A DNA stretch of 64,000 nucleotides from Vesta saturnalis (GCA_036346205.1 JARFJB010001492.1:993501-1057500); one strand, 5' to 3'; shown: positions 9,440-21,287, numbered from the stretch's first letter. A program made the numbers and translations. The notes: generated by a model not told the origin, from the letters alone.

Positions 9440-10361
9440 TGCTTCCTTTTTCGACAACTCAAACAATTACTTTTGAAACGTCCAGTTTGTTTGTTATAGA
9501 CTCTTGAATATAACCAGCTGCTACCGATGAGGATTTCCAACCTACTTGGCGTTTCAGTTCATCGAGATTCATCCCCTCCATTGACCATAATCGTAGCATA
9601 TGTCCGTCTAAAAACATGTCCCGTGTATTTATCCGCGTCTGGCAAATTTAGAAAACGTGTTACAAGGGAAGGGCACTTTCCAAATGTATTAATTCCAACA
9701 ACTTGTTTTACACTTTAAAATATTTCAAAAAAACTCGATCTGTAGTAATATTTTTCAGGCGTAGTGCAAGATACTTGATACAAATCTGAGCATACTTAGT
9801 AATGGAATCTTCAACTACAGCAAACGTTCGGCCTTTCTCAGTTTTTGATGGACGAATACAAATTATTAAGACAGATCCTTCCCATGTTAGTCATATGCAA
9901 ATTACACATTTCGCTTCTTCTGCAGCTACCAAAAATTCCACAAATGGCAACAATTTTTAAAAATAAAAACGTATTGTCTGGTGCCTGACTGAAAAACTTA
10001 TGTAAATCTTCTTCGGTAGAAACTAAAGATTTTTTAACTTCCTGAACTTTGCTCGCCCTTTCATAAACGAATGCAACTTGTAATAAGATGCTAAATCTTT
10101 TCCATTTTTAACCCTTAGCATAGCTTGCAATTTTGAATGAATACACCAAAGAGACGAAGATTTGTAAATTCTGGACATTTCTAACATATACGCTAACATT
10201 ACCGATTCATCTATATTTTGAGTGTGCTTCTGCTCCATCCATAGTAATAACTTTTCATATTCCTTGTAGTATAAATGCTTGCATTTCACAGATATTAAAT
10301 TTAACGTGGCTTCAGCAGCTAATTTTTCAATTTCCGTTGACATTTTCAGCACGTATAACAA
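9440..10361 (-). pseudogene. Second Crypton-like tyrosine recombinase, broken
   Basis: Starts near 10,361 or at the inner ATG of MSTEIEKLAAEATLNL. The core-binding block SLWCIHSKLQAMLRVKNGKD matches the N-terminal domain of insect Crypton-like recombinases. After a frameshift near 10,020 it reads STEEDLHKFFSQAPDN, then GSCRRSE with the first catalytic Arg, then TKTEKGRTFAVVE, and KYTGHVFRRTYATIMVNGG with the His and second Arg. Last is VGWKSSSVAAGYIQESITN, with the expected catalytic Tyr at about 9,510. At least three frame changes separate these blocks. Unlike the copy at 5.6-7.9 kb, the catalytic residues I can see are kept and the lesions are indels and stops. The two copies are in opposite orientation and too diverged to be a simple duplication. 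Confidence 0.7.
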
Positions 10362-10649
10362 TGACGTTTAATAATTAAATGAAATGTCAAATGACATTTA
10401 CCTACCCACCCGATAAAATGCATGGAAATTATTAATTTGATTTTTTTCAATTAAAATTATTGTAGTTATTACTACTATTATAATTACGCATTCATATTAA
10501 AGAACATCGTCGATCATTTTACAGCTCGTGTTTTAATTTTTGGTCTTTGATGAATTTTTTTGGAATTAATATTTTACAGGTAGAATGATAAAATTTAAAT
10601 ATGTTTCTTTAAGAAGAGACATTAAATTTGGGAGTGCACGTGCACATGT

Positions 10650-11525
10650 ACACTTATTGAGGAACCGCCAATTGTGTCATCTACACTGAAATTGATTCCA
10701 TAAAAAATATTTGTTTGCACGCCACAACACCTTTCACGTCATCATTTTAAATGAAAAAAAAAAGGAGTAGCATGGTGCTAAATCAGCGCTGTATGGTGGG
10801 AAGCGGTAATTCGGTAAAGCCACAGTTTGTAATAATGGCTTCAACATGGCGAGCTTTGTGAACATTTCAGTTGTCGTGCAACAGCGCAGTTTTTGTTCGC
10901 CAAGAATCAAATCGTTTTGCTTTAAGGGCTTACTTCAAGCGTTTAATCGTGCTTACATAATCCTCACCATTAATTGTGATCCCTTTTACCATGCATTCAA
11001 TACGTAAAATCCCCTCACAGTCCCATGCCCTCACCGTCCCAAGAAACGGTCGTCCACAACTTTCTAGACGAAGATTGGGTTATTGCCTTTTTTTTTGGTG
11101 GGTGAAAATCCCTTAAGGGCCCACTATATTAATTATTGTTCGGTGGGAGAGGGGCGACGAATCATCCACGTTTTATCATCTGCGATAATCCGCGAACAAT
11201 AATTACCATTTGCCAAAGCGTTCAAATGCTCTTGACAAACTTCTTTTCACAGAAGTTTCTACTCTGGTGTAAGCAGTTGGGGAATCCATTAAGCAGACAC
11301 TTTTTGCATGCCCAAATCTTCATGTACGACTTTGAATATTGTAGTTTCAGACACTCTAGTTTCGTATCTAATAACTGGAATTTTCATTCGTCGATCTGAT
11401 AATAGCAATTTTCAACAAATTCTATGGTTTCCTGAACGCTTGGTTCAAGCGATCTTCCTGATCTTGAGTCGCCCTGAATAGAGCTTCGACCCCATAGAAA
11501 TTTTTTCGACCAATATTTTACTAAA
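10650..11525 (-). pseudogene. Heavily decayed mariner transposase
   Basis: Minus-strand pieces in several frames match the order of a mariner transposase: SGRSLEPSVQETIEFVENCY (linker between DNA-binding domains), DLGMQKVSA then WIPQLLTPE, IIADDKTWMIRRPSPTEQ (first Asp region), then a fragment with LLHDN and ITNCGFTELP (second Asp region). Many stops and frameshifts are present, so it is far older than the mariner at 6.3 kb. No clear inverted ends were identified. Confidence 0.6.
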
Positions 11526-11532
11526 AAATAAG
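11451..11532. repeat. Partial unit of a ~236-bp repeat
   Basis: Begins GATCTTCCTGATCTTGAGT and ends AATATTTTACTAAAAAATAA. The same segment recurs at 11,687 and 12,161. It overlaps the N-terminal part of the mariner ruin, so the repeat unit includes mariner sequence. Confidence 0.8.
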
Positions 11533-11768
11533 GTAGATTATATAAAAATACGCCCTCGTACTTACTTATATGTTATTATTTGTATTGTTAGCCAGTAAAG
11601 GGAACAATGTTATCTAGTGATGCCGTAGAAAGCGACACCAGTCTCGTCTTGTCACAAGATTTTGAAACGATACCAAGGTCTCAACCGATCTTCCTAATTT
11701 TAAGTAGCCCTGAACAGAGCCTCAACCCCATAGACATTTTTTCGACCAATATTTTACTAAAAAATAAG
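11533..11768. repeat. Unit 2 of the ~236-bp repeat
   Basis: Starts GGTAGATTATATAAAAATACG and ends TTTTACTAAAAAATAA, directly abutting the partial unit before it. A short open frame here (from 11,607) has no family similarity and is not treated as a gene. Confidence 0.85.
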
Positions 11769-12006
11769 TTGGGCCGTTATTTCCGTACACTTGGGTCATT
11801 CTTTCATGGATAAATTTGGCCAATTTCCTTCTTTAGTGAGAAACATTATAACCACCCAATCCTCGAAGTGAGGAAATAAAAATCAAATACTGTCAAAAGC
11901 GCAAAATGTTACGGAGCCGTTCAGAATTACGTGAAATTACTCACCATACGATCACTTTATTTGACTGTCAAACAATTTGCTTATGTGATGTCATTTTCAT
12001 AGCTAG

Positions 12007-12235
12007 GTAGATTATGTAAAAATACGCTCTCGTACTTATTTATATGTTATTATTTCAATTGTTAGTCAGTAAAGAAAACAATGTTATCTAGTGATGCCGT
12101 AGAAAGCGACACCAGTCTCGTCTTGTCTCAAGATTTCGAAACGATACCAAGGTCTCAATCGATCTTATTAATCTTGAGTAGCCCTGAATAGAGCCTCGAC
12201 CCCATAGACATTTTTTCGAGCAATATTTTATAAGG
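12007..12235. repeat. Unit 3 of the ~236-bp repeat
   Basis: Nearly the same as unit 2 by eye (GGTAGATTATGTAAAAATACG onward). Its shared GATCTT landmark is 474 bp after that of unit 2, twice the unit length, so the intervening 11,769-12,006 may be a replaced or diverged unit. Confidence 0.85.
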
Positions 12236-12805
12236 TGACCCTTATTTCCGTACACTTCATTCGCAACGATAAGGTAGCGACCACCATTTGTACGACGGAT
12301 TTGCTTTAGCGAAGAAAGTAGATCGTGAGCTTAAACAGGTTTTTGCGTGTATTTTGTTTAATGATTAATAATTAAAAAGGTAACATAATAATCCAGTAAG
12401 CGTGTCTCCATTATTGAATTGAATTGATATTTAGAGGATTATTACGCCAGTTTTCGATTGCATGTTTAGTATTAGATTTAAACTGGCGTGCCCTATATTA
12501 ATCTTAAGCCATGTCTCATCTCGCTGTATCCTAATTTTATTAAATTGATCTAATCCAAGAAACATTTATAGATCAGATTGTGCAATCCGTAGTTACAATC
12601 AGATATAATAGATTAACCGATAGGTAAGGCTAACAGGGTACTGTAAAATTGGGACTTAGCGGCATAGATTGGTGCTTAATATAAATAATACAACAAAATT
12701 AAATTACTTAGGTTTTGGGTTTTTAACTAGTGTTTTTTTTATACAATTTATACGAAAAAATAAGTTGCTCTTTGGAGGTTTTGCTTTACAAGACGTTAAG
12801 AATAT
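12236..12805. other. Spacer, probably 5' part of a decayed PLE
   Basis: No readable coding sequence. The string GGTTTTGGGTTTTTAA near 12,710 resembles the outer edge of the PLE repeat at 8,480, so part of this may be PLE-derived. Confidence 0.35.
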
Positions 12806-13027
12806 ATGAGATTTTGTAGATTAGGTCAACCAGAGAAGTCTGCGGTTGCTGACCATACCTTAAATAATCTAAATCATGACATTCAATTTGACAATATGGA
12901 AATATTGTCGAGACAAACTCATTATTATGTTCGTTTACACCGTGAAGCTATTGAAATATATAAACATCCTAATAATTTTAATAGACAAGAAGAAAATCTC
13001 CGTTTAAATAGGTTTGGAATCTTATAA
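12806..13027 (+). pseudogene. Penelope-like element, C-terminal endonuclease tail
   Basis: A 73-codon open stretch ending at TAA 13,025-13,027. SAVADHTLNNLNHDIQFDN then YYVRLHREAIEIYKHPNNFN matches the region following the GIY-YIG motif in PLE proteins (a conserved His, a GH-I-F-like block, an R-REA-EI block and an N-terminal-to-end Asn). The GIY-YIG motif itself and the reverse transcriptase are absent upstream, so this is a 5'-truncated copy. It is followed by the PLE terminal region at 13,040-13,690, as expected for the 3' end of the element. Confidence 0.7.
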
Positions 13028-13039
13028 TTAAAAAGGCAC

Positions 13040-13690
13040 AACGGTACGTCTTAATTTTAATTTTAGCTTTTGGAATGTCTAAGGTTTTTGCTGTCTTTTT
13101 CCTAGACCTTGAAGCAAATGCTTTACCAATTATATGTTAAATTACCACAGCTCTATAATTTAATATATATGTAGTTACAATTAAAAATCATATTAAACGT
13201 ACTACATTGTGTTTTCGCTGTGCAAAAACGATTACAAATATTAACAATAAACTATTTCTTTGTTAGATTTGACTAGACCTTTAAGTTGTATGTTAAGTTT
13301 CTATTTGTGAATGGTTTTATCAATTTCAAATTAAAGTTTTTCACAACTTTACACTTACATTTCATTAAATATCGATTGCCCTTTGATTATGACATTTTTC
13401 AGTGCTAGCCTTCGACCGTTAACAATATGTTGTGATTTGTACTCTTCAAGGCAGTTTAATAAAAGTTACTTTATTAAGGATCTAGTTATTTTTTACTAAA
13501 ATTAGATTCCATAGTTGGCTTTACACGTTTATCAATTTGTTATATTATATTATATATTATATTACGTTTTCATCTTTTTTATATTCCATAAATTTGTTCT
13601 AATATTACAAGCAATTCTTACCGATATTACCACTTACTGAAGACCATAACTGTAATTGTTATCATGGTGTATCGTAATATGAATGGTACG
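13040..13690 (+). repeat. PLE 3' terminal region, related to 8,471-9,385
   Basis: Shares with the palindrome arms the strings ATGCTTTACCAATTATAT, GTTTTTCACAACTTTACACT and GCTAGCCTTCGACCGTTA. Near the end (13,638-13,670) lies a worn hammerhead-like core: CTGAAGA with a CCATAAC/GTTAT hairpin but no GAAA. Position after the endonuclease tail confirms that this repeat family belongs to a PLE. Confidence 0.7.
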
Positions 13691-13699
13691 ATCCCCAGT

Positions 13700-14290
13700 C
13701 AAAACACATCAGACTTTGGTCGACGTTGGGATTTTCCAATTGTCATTTCTGGACTTCTTTCTGCCCAATAATGGCAGTTGTATCAATTGACTAATCCCCA
13801 ACGTGAAAAACGGTTTCATTTCTTCAAATAATGTTTTTGAACACATTTGGCCAATCGTTATCCCATGATAGAATGATTTCCACATATTCCATTCGCCTGT
13901 CACAACCCTCCCACGATAAAATCTGAACGTAATGGGGTTTCCAGGGTCCCCGGAACAAGTCCTTATTTAACATAACACGCATTGTATGTCTACTAATTCT
14001 ACTCTCACTAGTTGTCTCGCGTGTTGATTTACGCCAGGCGAGTAAATAGCTCTCTCAGTGCCGCTGGAGATCATGCCGACGGTCGTCCTCCTTTTCGTTT
14101 ATTCAAAACTGACCCAGTGGTGTGACAATTCCTAATAATTTTAACATCAAGTGTGGCATGAGGGCCATAAACACTCCGCCACCAACGCCGAACAAAGGCT
14201 ACAGATCGCCACACTTCAAACTGGGAAACAACCTCGGCGCGCTTTTTAAAGTCAACCTTCCTCCATTTCGTCGTTCACTGGAAAACATGT
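13700..14290 (-). pseudogene. Tc1/mariner-superfamily transposase ruin (DUF4817-type N-terminus)
   Basis: Minus-strand fragments read FEVWRSVAFVRRWWRSVYG, then NCHTTGSVLNKRKGGRPSA, then ESRISRHTMRVMLNKDLF, then a C-terminal part near NETVFHVGD. This order (helix-turn-helix, GRP linker, second helix-turn-helix, first Asp region) fits the arthropod transposases whose N-terminus is annotated DUF4817. In the first catalytic block the Asp before Glu is replaced (RNETVFH). Stops and frameshifts are frequent, and the half beyond the first catalytic block is missing. GC content is higher than in the flanks. Confidence 0.55.
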
Positions 14291-14299
14291 TAATGAAGG

Positions 14300-16941
14300 A
14301 CGGGGTATTCTTAGGTATAACAATTATAAAACTTTCAAACCCCCCACCCTGTAATATGTGTTTAACATCAGCATGAATGCAAATGAAAGTATAGTTAAAC
14401 TGCTCGTAAAGCTTTACGATAACATAACTAATTTTTGTTAATAATTTTACACTTACACACTACACACAAACTGTAATTTAGATTTCTGTAGAATTATTTA
14501 AAAATAAAAATTCAAAATGAACCGAAATGAGTAGTTCAGTTTAATAACTAAATTTTTGATCTATCTTAACATGTAACTTAACATTCATTTAAGACTGTAT
14601 GTGTTTATATTATAGAAGCACTAAAACCACTGAAATCTTGTTAAACTATAAAACTGCAGAATGTGTTCGCTTCTTTACGATAAGGTAAAATGTAAAGGTG
14701 AACAGTATTATTTCTTCACCATAACTTTAGATAAAACGTAAACAGAAAAGTATGGTAACATCAACATTTTTCAATTACGTAGAGATAAACATAATATATC
14801 GACCGAAAACAAACTATGGTTAGTTTTGCAACCATACCGACGCAACTAAAACAGCGAGTGGCAACATATCTTACTTCAAGATTTCATGATACATAAAAAC
14901 TACAAGTATCATTCCACATTTTGTATAAAACAGCGTGCTTTACTTAAGCTATCTTCAATATGGTATTAGACTGTAAGTATTCTGGAGTTTACTTTCCGAA
15001 ATTTCGTAATGTACGGGATTTGACGTTTCCTTTGCAAATACACTAAATTAATAAAATGCAAAAGAGTACATACCTTTACAGGGACAAACTCCTGCAACGA
15101 AAACGACATTTCATGAATTGGGCTTTCCTCGTGACGTCAAATGTCAAAAAACAGCTGATCGGGGACAACGTTTTGTATGCGTTTAATTGAAAGGTTTGGC
15201 AAAAAAATTATTTTAAGGGACAAAGCGATAAAATTGTTTTTTGTAATTTCAAAAATCTTTAATTATGATGACCGTGCTTGTGGTCGGTGACAATCTGTGA
15301 ACAATTTTCTGTGGAATGGGTGAAATACAAGGTTAAAATATCACAAGATTTTGTGCTGTGTTATATAGCACATCAATTTTATTATGTTGTCATTTAAAGT
15401 AACTTAAACCAGTTCAGGGTTGATTTTTTCTTAATTTATTGAATTAAGAATTTATTAATGCTTTTCATTTTTATTACCCTAATAAACTCGTTCTTTTGAG
15501 AAAGTGACAAATACCTCCTTTTTTTACATAAAAACTGATTACAAATAAAGGACGTGGATTTACTTTCACAACTTGTAGTAAGAAACATTTAAGTTCAGTC
15601 TGAGTAACGTTTTTTAAAATACTTGGTTGCAAGTTAACCTGAATTACCATTATCAAATTTCTAATAAAGATGAGGTCAATAGTGTTACAACTTGTATACA
15701 TCTATAAATGTACTTAAAGTTTTTGTCTATGTACAGTTCAATAAAAAAAAAAACGTAATTCACGAATGATCAGTAGGTACATAGCTCCTGTGTGATAATT
15801 CATAGATTTGTACTGTTTCGTTTAAAATTGATTATTTAATAAAGCTTTAGTAGTTTCTTGATAAGAAACGGCTTACAATATTTATAATTAATTGCGGTCT
15901 AAGCCGCATAAAAAACAAAACTTCACCACACAATAGTTTAATTCGCACAGGCTTAACTCTATTCAACAGAACACGCTTTCAAAAACGACATTTTTATTAA
16001 ATAAACATGAATTTTCCTCAATATTCCATATAAACACAAACAATCAGCTGTTTGGGTGGAGTTTGTGACGTCAGCTGATGACGTACTTGGAAAAGCCTAA
16101 TTGCCTACGTATATATGATAAATGGGTGTGGTTAATTCACCAACTTGAAATAAAAATATACTGTGAGATCAGGAAGGACATATAACACTAAACATATCAA
16201 TCTATTATACTAGGTTGGTTAATGTACCCTAATTATGTAAAGAAATTTATAAATAATAACCTAAATCTAAAATTTTAATACACGAAACGACACCCAAAAA
16301 TTAATACGTTACACATGGTAGATCTGTTATTATAAATATTGGAAAGACTTAATTGAATCACTAGGTCTGTCTAGGTATTAGAATTCCAAATTTTAGCCAC
16401 CCCTAAACCAACAAACAAACAATTGAAACCAACGGAACAAAAGCATAGTTATCCCTTTTTGAGGTTGAATTTGTGACACGAGAGACTCAATTATTGCAGA
16501 TATTTACGAAAAAAGCAATTGAAGAATTAAAATTGATCATCCAGGAAAAATGACTTATGCTGAGACAAAAATTAATTGTCACAAGTGTAAAGAGTTTTAC
16601 CGAAATGCGTCATCTTCCCCACATGCTCGACTTAACATCTTGTAATTTTCTGATAAACAATGAAAATCCGCTATTAATGAATTTTGAAAATCTTCCAATT
16701 AAACGGAGTGGAGCAGTTTAACGAGAGTTTGGAATACGTACTTCATTTTTTGTTACTTTACTCCAGCAAGAGGGTTTTCCCTTTTTTTCTACCCTTTACT
16801 AGTCTTATGTCGAATATACGAAAGTGTTGTACCGCCACTGTTTGGTATACTATTGTAACAACCTTTTTTTTTGGTTGTATTAAAAAATACATTAATTTAA
16901 GATCGTTCATTTATTTGGCGTAATATTAGAAAAGTTTTTAA
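14300..16941. other. 2.6 kb without a recognisable gene
   Basis: No coding similarity. Two weakly similar inverted patches, GTGACGTCAAATGTC with AACAGCTGAT near 15,130 and their reverse near 16,040-16,075, may be the ends of a worn non-autonomous element, but I could not define its borders. Confidence 0.4.
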
Positions 16942-17411
16942 TTAATCGATGCTAATAAAACTCAAAACCTTCCCCATGAAATTCTGTTTTTAATTATTTC
17001 AGAACAAGCATAAGAGTCAAATTACTTTTATGAAAATAAAATAAAATGGATTAGAGAATATTTGTTAACTTAAAGACAAAGGAGCCTTCAGCTCTTTGTG
17101 CCTTCTGTTTACCAGGATGATTAATTCAAGTTATCCTTTCAAATTTTAATTCTCATATAAATTTAATAATGTACTTGGTTCGATATTTTCAAAATTTTAA
17201 ATCATTACTATGACTACAGCAGTATAGCCTCTTATTCTACTGAATTAGATTTTAATGCCTGATGATGACAATGTATTAATCTTGTCGAAACATGTCGCCT
17301 CTTTTATATCAAGTTATTTTCATAAAAGTAATTTGACTCTTATGCTTGTTCTGAAATAATTAAAAACAGAATTTCATGGGGAAGGTTTTGAGTTTTATTA
17401 GCATCGATTAA
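16942..17411. mobile_element. Small element with identical 98-bp inverted arms and a hammerhead-like core
   Basis: The left arm 16,942-17,039 and right arm 17,314-17,411 are reverse complements over 98 bp with no mismatch that I can find. The 274-bp centre has no coding sequence and carries a hammerhead-like core just before the right arm. The arms include TTAATCGATGCTAATAAAAC. The layout resembles a PLE remnant with inverted terminal repeats, or a foldback/MITE. Perfect identity points to recent formation or gene conversion. Confidence 0.75.
17250..17305 (+). ncRNA. Hammerhead-ribozyme-like core
   Basis: CTGATGA at 17,259-17,265, stem II GACAA (17,267-17,271) with TTGTC (17,282-17,286), GAAA at 17,287-17,290, self-complementary ACATGT and the classic GTC triplet ending at 17,296. 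Two stem I pairs next to the core are possible (GC with GC). Its sequence outside the core is unlike the other hammerhead-like loci here, so it is an independent example. Confidence 0.6.
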
Positions 17412-18589
17412 AGATTCCAACCCCCATTTTGAGTTTTCAAGTTTTCATCTAATACAAATTTGGACAACAATGAATAAGTTTTTAATTATTAAAATGTAGA
17501 ATTGAGAAAGGCAATTTAATTTGCATTTCCTAGAACATATCTTTTTAGGTGTAATATTTCATAAAGAGTTATAGTTCCCTTTCTTAAAAATATTGGATTC
17601 TGATCATTGTATCCGCGCAACGCGTGACAACTTTGGGGGAAACATTTAGTGGAGCTATTCTGAAAGCCGCTATATTTTTCACTTGCTGCTGAAAGTTACA
17701 GCAGAAAGCATGGTTTTTACCTAATTTTTTATATTTAGAACTAAAGCATTTGCTTTTTTTAGATGGCACTTTTTGCACATTTTTGCACACTTTTATACTT
17801 TTACACTTTTATAATGCATACTTTGATATGGCATTTTTATAATACTTATTTTTAATGGCACTTATATTTCACTATTTTACTATTCTATTATTTTTCTAAT
17901 TTTAATGGAAATTTTTACTTGGATTACATGTTACAACGCAAGTTCTACATACTTAAACTTCAAAGAAATGCAATAAATTTATGGACACAATATATTAAGG
18001 ATAAATTAGCAAGACAATGACCTCACCAAGTTCACCATTCTGTTTCATGTGTTACCAGCAGTAATACAGTTTATGTACCGAACCGTTCAAAGGTAATGAT
18101 TTTTTTATATACTTTAAGAATAGTAATAAGACTTCTGATTTTTTAATCATTTCAATTGGATATTGAATAAACTTAAGTATATCTTGTTATTTTATTTTCA
18201 TTTTGATAAATTGTTTATTATTATTCATTAACTAGGTTTTGTTGTTCCTAAAACAAAAGACAACATGGCGCTCGAGATTTCATCATATTTTCATAACTTT
18301 TTATATTGCATTTTTTATTAATTAAGTGAAGTGAAAATAATTAAGCAGATGGGAAGCATGCAGCATTTCAGGTATGTTAACAAATCAGTATATTAGAACC
18401 CGCTCTTTTCTTAATCTACCGATTGAGCCAACGGCAGTGGCAATTGTTATTTGATAATATTTTCTAATTAAATTTATTTGATCAATTGCTAATAGTTTAT
18501 TACATTTGCGTTTGGTTTATTACATCATCACAGTATTATTGTTAGTATTCGGACGCTTTTAATGTTATACTATTAGTTATATACAAAGT
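17412..18589. other. AT-rich spacer, nothing recognised
   Basis: Contains several runs of TTTTATA-rich low-complexity sequence at 17,780-17,900 and no coding similarity. Confidence 0.5.
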
Positions 18590-20300
18590 GGGCGACCATA
18601 GTTTGACCAACTTTGACCTTGAATAACATCGGAATGGGAAAAGATAGCAAAATGCGGTTTTCACAGAAGGGTTTTGATTTTCGGAAAGTTTTTTTTGACA
18701 ATATTGCCAATTTATTACTATGTTTTGTTATAACGAAAATAAAATGGCCGATTTTCTGGTATAGGTCATTTGTTATTTTAAATGGAACTCCTTGTATATA
18801 TTTCACTTTCATAAAATGTAACATAAGTTATGGTTATTACAAAAATAACGAATGTAGGCCCCTGAACTGATTGACTGCATATACTATTTAAATGCAATTT
18901 TTTAAATAGTCGCATGTGGAAGTAAAGTTGTTGTGTTCAGTAAATCACGTAGACTTTGGAATACAGGATATTTAACACTTAAGAGAATAATAATAAACAA
19001 TGAGAATATGATAAATGCAACGTTACAAGAAAATACAGATTTTAAAAAAACAAAGCTACAGGTTATTCACAACATAAAAGTTGCAAGGCTAGAATAATTT
19101 CGAAAAAACTACTGTAAATATTGAATGCCTTCCACCGACATATTTAAATTTATCAAAAACTATTAACTAAAAATTCTTCCGGAAAATTTTTTATTAGATT
19201 TCGAATATTAATTTTTAATTGCTCTAAATTTTGAGGTAGTGGATTATAGCAATGTTCTTTTACATACCTCGATGTGACGAAAACTGGAACTGTCAAGTCC
19301 GGAGAACGAGTTGGCCAAGATGTAGGGGCCCCTCTTCCAATCCACCGGTTTCTAAAAACGTTGTTTGATGAATCCCTCGTAATATGAGTATAGTAGCTCC
19401 ATCTTGTTAAAAATAATAGATTTTCTTGTTGCAAGTGGGGGTAAAAAAATTTCCAGCATATCAACTTACGTGAAAGAGGTTACAATTTGTGCCCATATAT
19501 TTTTTGTTTCGAGATACTACAGCAGACTGACTTTCGGCGAGTCTCTAACATGTTCTTCAAATTGTCAAGGATTTTCTGTTGACCAAAATCTACATTATTA
19601 ATTTATCCACGAAACACAAATTGTTTCTTACTAAATTTTGAACCCTCTGCCAAAACTCCACCCTTTTAGGAAAATCAGTTACTTTCATTTCTTGTAAAAT
19701 CTGAATTTTATATGGCTTTAATTTAAGTTCTATTTTCATAATTTTTTCTATTGTAGATCTAGGAATATAGACTGAACTTGAGATTTTTCTTGTTGATAAT
19801 ATTGGATTTTGTTGAGTTATCTCCAGAATTTTTAAGGTGTTATTCAGCAAATTTTCATTGTTTACTGTTCTCTGTTTAGGTGTTAAAGATCCTGTGTTTC
19901 AAAATTTTCTACGCCAATGTCAATGCTAAATTTTTTGTGGTTGGATCTTTATTAAAAATATTTCTAATTCTTCGCTGGGCCTCTTTTATTGATTTGATTT
20001 CGGCAAACATAATAACACAATAATCACGGGGTAACTTTTAGAAAACAGCATTTAAATAGTATTATTCTTAATCGATATGCGGTCAATTATTTCGGGGACT
20101 TATAAATTCGTTATTTTTTGAAATAACCATAGGTCATGTTACATTTTCTGAAAGGGAAAAGTTTTATCTTTAAGAATATTGCAAATCATACAGGGTGCTC
20201 CATTTAAAATAAAGTTGTTCTACACCCGAAACTCGGGTATAGGATAATCGGTATAACAAAAGGTCAAAATGCATCAAAATATGGCCGGCTACTCTGCATT
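18590..20300 (-). mobile_element. Tc1/mariner-type element with diverged long inverted repeats
   Basis: A transposase ruin (19,150-19,850) lies between two diverged inverted flanks. The left flank contains AATGTAACATAAGTTATGGTT and the right its reverse complement; further out both have ATTTTAAATGGA next to a (CACCCTGT)-like end. The outer borders are uncertain because the arms have drifted. A CAGGGTG end with TA target would fit its neighbours at 20.5, 26.2 and 40.1 kb. Confidence 0.6.
19150..19850 (-). pseudogene. Tc1/mariner-superfamily transposase (DD~41D type), broken
   Basis: The N-terminal half reads ILEITQQNPILSTRKISSSV then STIEKIMKIELKLKPYKIQI, a helix-turn-helix segment, then DFPKRVEFWQRVQ. 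A frameshift near 19,590 removes the continuity around the first catalytic block, which I cannot see. The second block is present only out of frame as DGATI. The C-terminal block reads NRWIGRGAPTSWPTRSPDLT followed by VPVFV, so the last catalytic Asp is gone. It ends near 19,150. Several indels and at least one lost catalytic residue show that it is dead. Confidence 0.75.
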
Positions 20301-20506
20301 AAATAAATACCGCCCACAATTACTAATATCAATTGTAAAAGCATATCTGCATGTGTTTACGCGTGCATCAACTTCAGGTTTGTGTAATTGACGTTTCATT
20401 CCAATTTCAGGTGCGTAATTTAGGTATATTGTGTTTCACGGCTAAACACGTTTTGCGCATTTATTTTAAAAATGGTTAACTTAATTTCCAACAATAAATG
20501 GGTATA

Positions 20507-21285
20507 CAGGGTGAGTTTTTTTTTCATTTTAAGCACTGGCATCTAGGAAACTACAAGAGATAGAGATTCGGTTAAATGGGGAAAGAGTTGCAGTTTTATG
20601 AAATTAATGACACTAGAAAAAGTTCTACTTAAAAAAATCTAAGTGTGTTCTAACTCAAGCGAGCAGGAAATGTCTAAAATTTTTATTCGTGTCATTTTGT
20701 TGTATTCCTAATAATAACCATTCTACAACATTTAAAAGAAAAATCACTAAAATTGTTTTTGTTCATCAAAGTTTGAAATGAAAAAAAAACTGTATTTATT
20801 ATGGAAAGGGTGTAAAACTGACAAAAATCATAATAATTCATTCATTTTTAACATGGCCAACTGTAAATCAATAATAAAATCGTTATAACTTTGTTATTTT
20901 TAAAAATAAATACACCATGTCTGATATTGTGACAAAGCTTAAAAAAATGCGCATCTGATATAGGCACAGCCTACTATAACTTCCATTTAAAAAAACAAAA
21001 GTTTATTCATAACGTTGGAATAACAAGAGATAGAAAAAAAGCGGCGACGCCAGTAGATAAAAAACACTATAATTTTTCCTCTACATTTTTTTTTCTCAAA
21101 TCCATAATAACAGAGTTATTTAGAATTAAATAACTTTTGAAATATCTAGTAAGCCATGAACTTTTTCCAACTGTGTCGTTAATTTAGGTTCATAAAACTG
21201 CAACTCTTTCCCCATTTAACCGAATCTCTATTTCTTGTGGTTTCCGAGATGCCAATGCTTAAAATGAAAAAAAAAACTCACCCTG
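20507..21285. mobile_element. MITE with CAGGGTGAG ends, 779 bp
   Basis: Both ends start CAGGGTGAGTTTTTTTTTCAT inward and are inverted repeats of roughly 130 bp. TA lies directly outside each end (20,505-20,506 and 21,286-21,287), so the target duplication is intact. No coding sequence is inside. The end sequence resembles those of the larger Tc1/mariner-type elements in this window, one of which could have mobilised it. Confidence 0.9.
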
Positions 21286-21287
21286 TA

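Noticed and set aside
10133..10378. Plus-strand 81-codon frame opposite the second Crypton-like pseudogene
   Set aside because: Overlaps the recombinase coding sequence in antisense and has no motif of its own.
12806..13027. Host gene exon
   Set aside because: The SAVADH and REAIEIYKH blocks fit the PLE endonuclease tail, and PLE terminal repeat follows directly.
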